Shown here piece by piece: positions 1 through 5,272 of a stretch of DNA of 6,081 nucleotides; positions within the stretch are counted from its first letter, which is position 1; every line of letters begins with the position of its first letter. The stretch covers positions 1 to 6,081 of the forward strand of contig RKCM01000052.1 of NCBI GenBank assembly GCA_014858325.1, written 5' to 3'. The notes under the pieces were generated by a model that searched no databases, was not told the origin of the DNA, and saw nothing but the letters and a program-made list of their open reading frames with translations. The position numbers and the translations under genes were made by a program. Source of the DNA: Oscillospiraceae bacterium (lineage in GTDB: Bacteria; Bacillota; Clostridia; Oscillospirales; Ruminococcaceae).

Positions 1-2
1 TG

Positions 3-785
3 CTCCACCGCAAGGCCCCCGTGCCTGCCGCCAGCGCCGCGTCGGCTTCCGGCGCCGAGAGCGCCGGTGCCGCGGAATCCACCAACGGCATTTTCAACCA
101 CACGGCGTCGTCTTCTGCCGCCGCTTCTTCGGCTTCGGAGCCCGCCGCCCCGGACAATGCCCTCGGCCTGACCGCCGCACAGGCGCAGGCCATGCGGGCC
201 GACCCGCTGATGGTCCTGGTCAACCACACCAACAAGATGCCCGATGACTATGCCTTCGACACCAAGGAGTGCGGCTCGGCCACCTCCGTCAACAAGACGC
301 TGCAGACTGTGGCCTGCGATGCCTTTTTGGAAATGCAGAAAGCCGCAGCCGCCGACGGCGTGACCATCTGGATGCAGAGCGGCTACCGCAGCGTGGCCTA
401 CCAGACCAAGCTCTACGAGAAAAAGACCCAGTACTACCGGGACAAAGGCTTTGAGGAGGCCGCTGCCCGGGAAAAGGCCGCCGCCATCGTCAACCCGCCG
501 GGCTATTCCGAGCACAACTGCGGCCTTGCCGCCGACCTGAACAGCCCCGAGCACACCGGCCTGGACGAGGGCTTTGAGAACACCGCCGCCTTCCGCTGGC
601 TGTGCCAGCACGCAGGCGAGTATGGCTTCATCCTGCGCTACCCCAAGGGGGCCGAGGAGAAGACGGAGATCACCTACGAGCCCTGGCACTGGCGCTATGT
701 GGGCACGGAAAACGCCGCCAAGATCAACGCCAGCGGCCTGTGCTTTGAGGATTACATCGCCGCTTTGCAGACCATCGTCGGCTAA
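3..785 (+). CDS. VanY-type D-alanyl-D-alanine carboxypeptidase (peptidase M15B), 5'-truncated by window edge
   Basis: Zinc D,D-carboxypeptidase that trims the terminal D-Ala from peptidoglycan stem peptides outside the membrane. The frame is open to the window edge, so the true start and any signal or anchor segment lie upstream; the GTG at 21 is probably just an internal Val. Numbering from that codon, residues 1-45 are an Ala/Ser/Glu-rich linker. The catalytic domain follows, with a 'VLVNHTNKMPDDY' segment near 65-77 that is typical of VanY proteins. The conserved SGYRS is at 120-124. SEHNCGLAAD (163-172) supplies zinc ligands His165 and Asp172. EPWHWR (220-225) supplies catalytic Glu220 and zinc ligand His223. 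All active-site residues are present, so the enzyme should be active. VanY homologues like this are usually housekeeping wall-remodelling enzymes; no vanRS, vanH or ligase gene is in view, so vancomycin resistance is not implied. No convincing terminator follows the stop. Confidence 0.93.
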   Translation, partial: LHRKAPVPAASAASASGAESAGAAESTNGIFNHTASSSAAASSASEPAAPDNALGLTAAQAQAMRADPLMVLVNHTNKMPDDYAFDTKECGSATSVNKTLQTVACDAFLEMQKAAAADGVTIWMQSGYRSVAYQTKLYEKKTQYYRDKGFEEAAAREKAAAIVNPPGYSEHNCGLAADLNSPEHTGLDEGFENTAAFRWLCQHAGEYGFILRYPKGAEEKTEITYEPWHWRYVGTENAAKINASGLCFEDYIAALQTIVG

Positions 786-852
786 CGTCCATCCGTGGGC
801 AGACTGCACAAGATCCGACGGTGAATTTTCGGCAAAAGTTACGTCCGATGCT

Positions 853-881
853 TTGCATTTTCCACGGTACTATGGTAAACT
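853..881 (+). promoter_or_regulatory. Probable sigma-A promoter for the lipoprotein gene
   Basis: TTGCAT (853-858) and TAAACT (876-881) are separated by 17 bases. TG at 873-874 gives an extended -10 (TGGTAAACT), which compensates for the weak -35 (3 of 6 consensus bases). It sits in an A/T-richer part of an otherwise GC-rich 149-base gap and would start transcription near 888, about 47 bases before the lipoprotein ATG. The remainder of the gap (786-852) holds nothing I can name. The call rests on pattern only. Confidence 0.45.
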
Positions 882-889
882 AACAATAG

Positions 890-907
890 CCTGCCCTCTG
901 GGGCAGG
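890..907 (+). promoter_or_regulatory. Small hairpin in the lipoprotein mRNA leader
   Basis: CCTGCCC (890-896), loop TCTG, and GGGCAGG (901-907) form a perfect 7-bp GC-rich stem close to the predicted transcript start. No T-run follows on either strand, so it is not an intrinsic terminator. It could stabilise the 5' end of the mRNA; that is inference. Confidence 0.4.
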
Positions 908-934
908 GTCAAAACGCAAAAGAGGGAATAATCC

Positions 935-1510
935 ATGAGAAATCGTTCAAAACTGATCCTTACCACCGCTGCATTGGCTGTGAGCTGCGCCCTGCTTTCC
1001 GGCTGCGGCGGTTCTTCTTCCACCGCTTCTTCGGCGGCCTCCTCTGCCTCCGGCCCGGCTGCTTCCGCCCCGGCTTCCAGCGCCGCTGCCGACTCCGCCG
1101 AGAACGGCAGCAGCGATGCACTGGCCGACGCCGTGAACACCCTGCTGGATGCGAACCCCATCTCCAACCCGTTTGAGATCGCGGCCATGAACATCGAGTA
1201 CGACTTCAACCTGCCCGCCGAGGACATCACCAGCTACAAGGGCGTCAAGAGCAACGACAACGGCGACGCCGGCCTTGTGCTGGTCATCGAGCCTGCCGCC
1301 GGCAAGGCCGCCGACATCGTCTCCGCCCTGACCGCCTATCGGGAGGATCAGGTGGCCTTCTACGGCAACTACGCCGAGTTTGCTCAGGCCCAGGAGAACG
1401 TGAAGAACGCGGTCATCGCCAGCACCGACGACCGGGTGGTGATGGTCATTGCCTCCAACGAGTGCACCGCCGACCTCACCTCCGCCGTGAACAGCGTGCT
1501 GGGGAAATAA
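935..1510 (+). CDS. Secreted lipoprotein with DUF4358-like domain
   Basis: Predicted 191-residue lipoprotein anchored to the outer face of the membrane. Residues 1-24 are a type II signal peptide: RNRSK basic start, a hydrophobic core, then the lipobox LSGC with Cys24 as lipidated residue. Residues 27-60 are a Ser/Ala/Pro-rich flexible linker, resembling the linker of the upstream carboxypeptidase. Residues about 61-191 form a small globular domain whose layout (FNLPAEDITSYKGV, then a LVLVIEP strand, a helix with AYREDQVAFYGNY, and a closing VVMVIASN strand) fits DUF4358, a domain of unknown function; this assignment is from recall of the family pattern. GAGGG at 922-926 lies 8 bases before the ATG, supporting this start. 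In gut Firmicutes I recall such lipoproteins encoded beside MBOAT and DHHW genes, as here, suggesting a partner role in surface glycan modification. No catalytic motif is evident. Confidence 0.8.
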   Translation: MRNRSKLILTTAALAVSCALLSGCGGSSSTASSAASSASGPAASAPASSAAADSAENGSSDALADAVNTLLDANPISNPFEIAAMNIEYDFNLPAEDITSYKGVKSNDNGDAGLVLVIEPAAGKAADIVSALTAYREDQVAFYGNYAEFAQAQENVKNAVIASTDDRVVMVIASNECTADLTSAVNSVLGK

Positions 1511-1519
1511 ATATGCTGC

Positions 1520-1648
1520 AACCCTCTCCGTCAGCGCTTCGCGCTGCCACCTCTCCCGAAGGGCGAGGTTATGCTGCCTCTGCCCAAGGCGCTGCATAAG
1601 CTCCCCCGTTGGGGGAGCTGGCGCGGCGCAGCCGCGACTGAGAGGGTT
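1520..1648. repeat. 129-bp hairpin-rich repeat element with inverted-repeat ends (REP/MITE-like)
   Basis: The element begins AACCCTCTC (1520-1528) and ends GAGAGGGTT (1640-1648), exactly complementary; with one mismatch the match extends to 13 bases. Inside are four successive hairpins. They are AGCGC/GCGCT (1533-1545), ACCTCTCCC/GGGCGAGGT (1549-1569, one mismatch, GAA loop), AGCTCCCCC/GGGGGAGCT (1599-1619, perfect 9 bp) and CGCGGC/GCCGCG (1622-1636). It has no coding capacity of its own. It occupies nearly all of the gap between the lipoprotein and the MBOAT. Elements with the same ends and the same CTCCCCC..GGGGGAG core are, to my memory, scattered between genes in Faecalibacterium-like genomes. 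There is no obvious target-site duplication. Because the closing arm is followed by ATTTTTG, the folded element could also terminate or attenuate transcription into the MBOAT. Confidence 0.75.
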
Positions 1649-1656
1649 ATTTTTGT

Positions 1657-1675
1657 AAAGGAGGCTGACGCCTTG
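1657..1675 (+). promoter_or_regulatory. Strong ribosome binding site deciding a TTG start for the MBOAT gene
   Basis: AAAGGAGG (1657-1664) is a near-perfect Shine-Dalgarno site. The TTG at 1673-1675 lies 8 bases downstream in the MBOAT frame, while no ATG or GTG in that frame lies at usable distance. The protein read from this TTG begins MVFSTILFLFRFLP, which matches the usual MVFSS-type start of AlgI-like MBOAT proteins. The in-frame ATG at 1571 falls inside the repeat element, lacks such a site, and would add 34 residues unlike the family. Confidence 0.85.
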
Positions 1676-3091
1676 GTTTTCAGCACCATCCTCTTCCTAT
1701 TCCGTTTCCTGCCCATTACGCTGGCGCTGTATTATCTGGCGCCCGCAAAGCTCAAAAACACCGTGCTGTTTGTGTGCAGTCTGGTGTTTTACTGCTGGGG
1801 CGAGGTGCGGTTCTTCCCCATCATGCTGGCCCTCATTGCCCTGAACTACCTTTGCGGCCTGGGGCTGGAACGCTTTGACCAAAGCGAGCCCGCCCGCAAA
1901 GCCTTCCTGCTGGCAGGCCTTGTCGGCAGCCTGGGGATGCTGTTCTACTTCAAATACGCAAACTTCGTCCTCACCAGCGCCAACGCCCTGCTGGGGACAA
2001 GCTTTGCCCCCATCCAGGGCATCAGCACCCTGCCGCTGGGCATCAGCTTTTACACCTTCCAGACCCTTTCCTACACCATCGACGTCTACCGCCGGGAGGT
2101 CAAGACCGAGCACAACGTCATTGATTTTGGCGCTTACGTCGTCATGTTCCCCCAGCTCATTGCAGGCCCCATCGTCAAATACCGCGATGTGGCCGCCCAG
2201 CTCCACGTTTACAAAAACCGCTACAGCCTGCCCCAGATTGAAGACGGCATGACCATTTTCACCTTTGGCCTGGCCAAAAAGGTGCTGCTGGCGGACGCGG
2301 TGGGCGCGCTGTGGACAGACATCATCGGCATAGCCGACAGCCCCGCCACCACCTTTGTGGGCCTTGCCAACGCTTCCACGGCGCTGGTCTGGCTGGGCGT
2401 CATCGCCTACTCCTTACAGCTTTATTTCGATTTCTCCGGCTACTCCATGATGGCCATTGGCATGGGCAAGATGCTGGGCTTCGATTTCCCCCAGAACTTC
2501 AACTACCCCTACATCTCCCGCTCCATCACCGAGTTCTGGCGGCGCTGGCACATGACGCTGTCCGGCTGGTTCCGAGAGTATGTCTATATTCCCCTCGGCG
2601 GCAACCGCAAGGGCCTCAAGCGGCAGATCTTCAACCTCTTCGTCGTCGAGCTGCTCACCGGCATCTGGCACGGCGCAGACTGGAACTTCATCTGCTGGGG
2701 CTTATACTACTTTGTGCTGCTGGCGCTGGAAAAGCTTTTCCTGCTGCCAACCCTCGAAAAAGGCCGGGTCTGGCCCCATCTCTACACCATGTTCCTCGTG
2801 GTGGTGGGCTGGGCCATGTTCGTGGGCAACGATGCCGGTGTCTCCTTTGGGCTGTTGTTCCGCAAGCTCTTTGTCCCCTCCTCCGGCGTGTCGCCGCTGT
2901 ATTTCCTGCGCAATTACGGGGTGCTGCTGGCAGTCTCGGTCCTCTGCTGCACCCCCCTCATCGAGAAGCTGTGGCAGGCGCTGCGCCGCTGCGTCTTCAC
3001 CCGTGTCGCCACCATCCTCGTGCTGCTGCTGCTCTCCACCGCCTACGTGGTGGGCAGCACCAACAGCCCGTTTTTGTATTTCAATTTCTAA
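1673..3091 (+). CDS. MBOAT family O-acyltransferase (AlgI/DltB-like)
   Basis: Polytopic membrane O-acyltransferase of 472 residues when started at TTG 1673, a normal length for the AlgI branch. Known members pass an acyl group, usually acetyl, from a cytoplasmic donor through the membrane for O-acylation of an extracellular polymer such as alginate, teichoic acid or peptidoglycan. Many hydrophobic helices are visible from the N-terminus (FSTILFLFRFLPITLALYYL) to the end. Family hallmarks are present: PQLIAGPIVKY after a loop, SLQLYFDFSGYSMMAIGMGKMLGF, EFWRRWHMTLSGWFREYVYIP starting at Glu287 (His293), and GIWHGADWNF with the conserved catalytic-type His333. The following DHHW gene starts 15 bases after the stop, whose TAA runs into its ribosome site, so the two are co-transcribed. 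This pairing mirrors AlgI with AlgJ/AlgX. The acceptor polymer cannot be read from the sequence. Transcription must either cross the upstream repeat from the lipoprotein promoter or begin within it. Confidence 0.93.
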   Translation: MVFSTILFLFRFLPITLALYYLAPAKLKNTVLFVCSLVFYCWGEVRFFPIMLALIALNYLCGLGLERFDQSEPARKAFLLAGLVGSLGMLFYFKYANFVLTSANALLGTSFAPIQGISTLPLGISFYTFQTLSYTIDVYRREVKTEHNVIDFGAYVVMFPQLIAGPIVKYRDVAAQLHVYKNRYSLPQIEDGMTIFTFGLAKKVLLADAVGALWTDIIGIADSPATTFVGLANASTALVWLGVIAYSLQLYFDFSGYSMMAIGMGKMLGFDFPQNFNYPYISRSITEFWRRWHMTLSGWFREYVYIPLGGNRKGLKRQIFNLFVVELLTGIWHGADWNFICWGLYYFVLLALEKLFLLPTLEKGRVWPHLYTMFLVVVGWAMFVGNDAGVSFGLLFRKLFVPSSGVSPLYFLRNYGVLLAVSVLCCTPLIEKLWQALRRCVFTRVATILVLLLLSTAYVVGSTNSPFLYFNF

Positions 3092-3106
3092 GGGAGGCTT
3101 TCTGAT

Positions 3107-4276
3107 ATGAACAAACACGCAAAGCGCCCCTCCCTGCTGCAATACCCGGTGCTGGCGGCCTTCGCCCTCTTCTTCCTCGGGCTGTTCGTGCTGGACCTGG
3201 CCACCCCCGACCGCGCCTACAGCGAGCTGGAAAACACCACCCTTGCCCAGCGGCCCAAGCTCACCGCCCCCACTGCCGACGGGCTGAACCGCTACTTTAC
3301 CGGCTACACCAAATACGTCAAGGATCAGGTCTTCGCCCGGGACCAGTGGATCAGCCTCCAAAGCTTTGCGGAGACGGCGCTGTTCCAGAAGACCCAGAAC
3401 GGCGGCATCCTGCTGGGCAAAGAGCACAAGATGTTCCCCCGCACCTACGGCCTGCTTGCCAGCGAAACGCGCACCCTGCCCAAGAACACCGCCGCGCTGG
3501 AAGCCCTCAGCCAGCGGTATCCCGGCAAGGTGAACGTCATGCTGGTGCCCGCCGCCTCCGCCATCACCCCGGAGGACGTGCCTGCGGGCGCGCCGCTTCT
3601 GGATGAGGACCGTTTCCTCGACGAACTTTCCGCCGCCGTACAGGCCGCCGGAGGCCGCTTTGTGGACGTGCGGGACACCCTCAAAGCCCACAAGGACGAA
3701 TATATCTATTACCGCACCGATCACCACTGGACGAGCCTTGGGGCCTACTACGCCTACGGCCAGCTCTGCGATGCGCTGAGCCTGGCGCCCTTTGACCGGG
3801 ACGCCCACACCGCCCGCACACAGGACGGCTTCTACGGCACCCACTACTCCAAGGCCCGGACGTGGAACGCCGTGCCGGACACCATCACCTGGTACGAGCT
3901 GCAAAACACCCTCACCATCTACAACGTCACCGGCCCCGGCCAGCCCGCCGACGGCACCGCCACCGGCCTTTACAACACGGACAAGCTCTCCGTCTACGAC
4001 AAATACGCCATGTTCCTCCACGGCAACAACGGCCTGAGCCGGGTGGAGGGGGACGGCAGCGGCAAGATCCTCGTCCTCAAGGACAGCTACGCCAACTGCT
4101 TCGTGCCCTACCTGACGGCCAACTACGCCGCCATCGACGTGGTGGATTTCCGCAACTACAACTATGGCCTCGACCCCCTCATTGCCGCCAACGACTACGA
4201 CCAGATCCTGGTGCTGTACAGCTTCGACAGTTTCAAGAGTGACCCCTACCTCTACCGGGCCGGGGTAGCAGGCTGA
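3107..4276 (+). CDS. DHHW family membrane-anchored protein (SGNH-like, AlgX/AlgJ-type acyl transfer partner)
   Basis: A 389-residue protein with a short basic start, one N-terminal membrane segment at about 14-31, and the rest extracytoplasmic. The segment NGGILLGKEHKMFPRTY resembles the 'nGv..Gkdg.L' region of this family. YRTDHHWTSLGAYYAY contains the naming DHHW motif (Asp205, His206, His207, Trp208), equivalent to the D-x-H-W of AlgX. LVLKDSYANCFVPYL provides Ser327 in a KDSY context, the likely nucleophile. Asp205, His207 and Ser327 would form an SGNH-type triad. By analogy it accepts the acyl group from the MBOAT and transfers it to a surface polysaccharide; the polymer is unknown. AGGGAGG (3091-3097) sits 9 bases before the ATG and overlaps the MBOAT stop, indicating translational coupling. 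The protein appears full length with all three residues intact. Confidence 0.9.
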   Translation: MNKHAKRPSLLQYPVLAAFALFFLGLFVLDLATPDRAYSELENTTLAQRPKLTAPTADGLNRYFTGYTKYVKDQVFARDQWISLQSFAETALFQKTQNGGILLGKEHKMFPRTYGLLASETRTLPKNTAALEALSQRYPGKVNVMLVPAASAITPEDVPAGAPLLDEDRFLDELSAAVQAAGGRFVDVRDTLKAHKDEYIYYRTDHHWTSLGAYYAYGQLCDALSLAPFDRDAHTARTQDGFYGTHYSKARTWNAVPDTITWYELQNTLTIYNVTGPGQPADGTATGLYNTDKLSVYDKYAMFLHGNNGLSRVEGDGSGKILVLKDSYANCFVPYLTANYAAIDVVDFRNYNYGLDPLIAANDYDQILVLYSFDSFKSDPYLYRAGVAG

Positions 4277-4353
4277 TCTGCGATTTATTGCAGTGCATTC
4301 TGACAAAGTTTGGAAGAGATTTTCATGCGAGTTCCCGTTTTTGGGCAAACCGC

Positions 4354-4382
4354 TTGCAGAATCTGCCCCCCTGTAGTAGAAT
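4354..4382 (+). promoter_or_regulatory. Probable sigma-A promoter for the GG-leader peptide genes
   Basis: TTGCAG (4354-4359) and TAGAAT (4377-4382) are separated by the ideal 17 bases; the -10 matches consensus at 5 of 6 positions. Transcription would start near 4389, giving a leader of about 55 bases before the first peptide gene. The surrounding gap 4277-4443 is A/T-richer than the genes around it. Upstream, 4331-4350 carries an imperfect palindrome (GTTCCC, T-rich loop, GGGCAAAC) next to the -35, and the leader carries two CATTTG copies (4412-4417 and 4423-4428). Either could be regulatory, but the sequence does not prove it. Confidence 0.6.
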
Positions 4383-4443
4383 GAAGGTATGAGAGGGACG
4401 TTTTTCCACTTCATTTGCAGACCATTTGTAAAGGAGTAACGAT

Positions 4444-4779
4444 ATGATGACCAAGAACCTGAATCTTCCCGCCTCTTACGCCGCTATGACCGAGGAGGAA
4501 ATGACTTATACCCAGGGCGGCGGTGCCTTTGGCGCAGCAGCCACCGTGGTGGGTGCCGTGGTGCTGGGCTCCAGCTACCTGTGGGGCATCGGCCAGGCCA
4601 AGGATTGGCTCAGCGTCAAGAAGAACCGTGAGGGCAACTTCCTCACCGTGGCGGGCCGCGCCTCCGACGCCATCGCCGCCGATATGGCCAAATCCCCCGC
4701 CAACTTCCTGCGCGACGCGGTGTCCACCGCCATGGTGGTCAGCCTCGCACCCCTGAGCGCCATCCTGATGATCTTCTGA
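4444..4779 (+). CDS. Small exported peptide with double-glycine leader (bacteriocin-like), peptide 1
   Basis: A 111-residue precursor. Residues 1-26 form a leader ending PASYAAMTEEEMTYTQGG. Counting back from Gly26 as -1, it has Met at -12, Thr at -11, Glu at -8, Met at -7 and Gly-Gly at -2/-1. This fits the double-glycine leader rule [LM][ST]xxE[LM]xxxxGG cut by peptidase C39 of PCAT/ComA-type ABC exporters. The 85-residue core has a Gly/Ala-rich hydrophobic stretch (about 28-50), a polar middle with basic and acidic residues (51-91), and a hydrophobic C-terminal stretch (92-111), with no cysteine. AAAGGAG (4430-4436) precedes tandem ATG codons, and either could start. The next gene is a paralogue with nearly the same leader. 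The core is longer than most class II bacteriocins, so a two-peptide bacteriocin, signalling peptide or small membrane protein all remain possible. I cannot assign it to a named family. Confidence 0.75.
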   Translation: MMTKNLNLPASYAAMTEEEMTYTQGGGAFGAAATVVGAVVLGSSYLWGIGQAKDWLSVKKNREGNFLTVAGRASDAIAADMAKSPANFLRDAVSTAMVVSLAPLSAILMIF

Positions 4780-4807
4780 TTCCCTTTTCCCTGCCCTTAC
4801 GGAACGC

Positions 4808-4827
4808 ACGATGCTTTTCTGCATCGT
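4808..4827 (+). terminator. Hairpin between the two peptide genes (possible leaky terminator or processing site)
   Basis: ACGATGC (4808-4814), loop TTTTCT, GCATCGT (4821-4827) form a perfect 7-bp stem, followed by a T-rich but interrupted tail (TTGGCTTTTGCTTTC). It lies within the 77-base gap between the paralogues, ending 16 bases before the second gene's ribosome site. It may set the relative amounts of the two peptides by partial termination or by protecting the upstream mRNA end. The stem is short and the tail imperfect, so it is not a clean terminator. No separate promoter for the second gene is apparent. Confidence 0.45.
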
Positions 4828-4856
4828 TTGGCTTTTGCTTTCAAAGGAGTATTACT

Positions 4857-5183
4857 ATGGAGACCACGATGATGTATCCTGCGGCTTATTGTGTCATGAC
4901 CGAAGAAGAAATGACCTATACCGAAGGCGGTGCCAATCTTCTTCAGGCTGTCTGCGCGGTCGCCATCCCGGTTTACGGCTGGCTCGCAGGCGTTTCTGCC
5001 ATCCGCGATTATCGCAAAGCGCACCCGACCAACTGGACCAGCACCGGCATCGACGCATGGAACAAGTACATGGATAAGAGCCTCCCGAACACCATTTACG
5101 GTGCAGGCTGTGCTTTCTGGACAGCTTCTTCCTGCTTCACCGGCGTCGGCCTGCTCGTCAATGCGCTCGTCATCCTTTCGTAA
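4857..5183 (+). CDS. Small exported peptide with double-glycine leader (bacteriocin-like), peptide 2
   Basis: A 108-residue precursor paralogous to the preceding gene. The leader (residues 1-25) ends PAAYCVMTEEEMTYTEGG, identical to peptide 1 at 14 of the last 18 positions, with cleavage expected after Gly25. The 83-residue core has the same plan: hydrophobic 28-49 with a GWLAG (GxxxG) motif at 41-45, polar middle, hydrophobic 79-107. The cores are much less alike than the leaders, but a middle segment lines up (NFLT..G...DA..DMAKSPAN with NWTSTGIDA..YMDKSLPN), supporting common origin. Unlike peptide 1 it has cysteines, at 12, 33, 85 and 93; the last two might form a disulfide after export. 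AAAGGAG (4843-4849) lies 7 bases before the ATG. It is probably co-transcribed with peptide 1 and ends at the terminator at 5216. No exporter or immunity gene is adjacent within the window. Confidence 0.75.
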   Translation: METTMMYPAAYCVMTEEEMTYTEGGANLLQAVCAVAIPVYGWLAGVSAIRDYRKAHPTNWTSTGIDAWNKYMDKSLPNTIYGAGCAFWTASSCFTGVGLLVNALVILS

Positions 5184-5215
5184 CTATTCTTTTTCTCCAA
5201 AGCATCCAGGCATAA

Positions 5216-5249
5216 AAGAAAGACCATCCCGTCCGGGATGGTCTTTCTT
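5216..5249. terminator. Bidirectional intrinsic terminator between peptide 2 and dnaJ
   Basis: AAGAAAGACCATCCC (5216-5230) and GGGATGGTCTTTCTT (5235-5249) are perfect 15-base complements around the loop GTCC. The stem top is GC-rich and the outer part is A/T-rich, so each strand ends in a pyrimidine/T-rich tract: TCTTTCTTC on plus, TCTTTCTTTTATG on minus. It lies 32 bases after the peptide 2 stop and 23 bases after the dnaJ stop, so it serves both converging transcripts. Confidence 0.92.
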
Positions 5250-5272
5250 CGTTCCTGCGCAAACTTTACCGC

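Noticed and set aside
3..785. Vancomycin-resistance role for the VanY-type gene
   Set aside because: Housekeeping M15B carboxypeptidases share these motifs, and no other van gene is present in the window.
947..1597. Long open frame on the minus strand across the lipoprotein gene and repeat
   Set aside because: GC-rich shadow frame with low-complexity Gly/Arg content, no ribosome site and no recognisable domain; the plus-strand lipoprotein explains the sequence.
1520..1648. CRISPR array or tRNA-like structure in the hairpin-rich gap
   Set aside because: No regularly spaced direct repeats and no cloverleaf or T-loop consensus; the stems are simple successive hairpins within inverted-repeat ends.
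2311..3105. 264-codon plus-strand frame overlapping the MBOAT
   Set aside because: Arg/His/Leu-rich out-of-frame translation of the MBOAT gene, with no start signal and no motif.
4278..4293. CTGC/GCAG inverted repeat just after the DHHW stop as a terminator
   Set aside because: Only 4 bp of stem with an 8-base loop and no T-run; too weak. I see no convincing terminator for the acylation operon.
2702..4414. 570-codon minus-strand open frame opposite the MBOAT and DHHW genes
   Set aside because: Val/Gly/His-rich composition typical of an antisense shadow of a GC-rich gene. Both plus-strand genes have clear family motifs and ribosome sites.
4811..5077. Alternative plus-strand frame over peptide 2
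   Set aside because: Begins inside the intergenic hairpin without a ribosome site and is rich in Arg/Ser. The frame at 4857 has a good ribosome site and the conserved leader.
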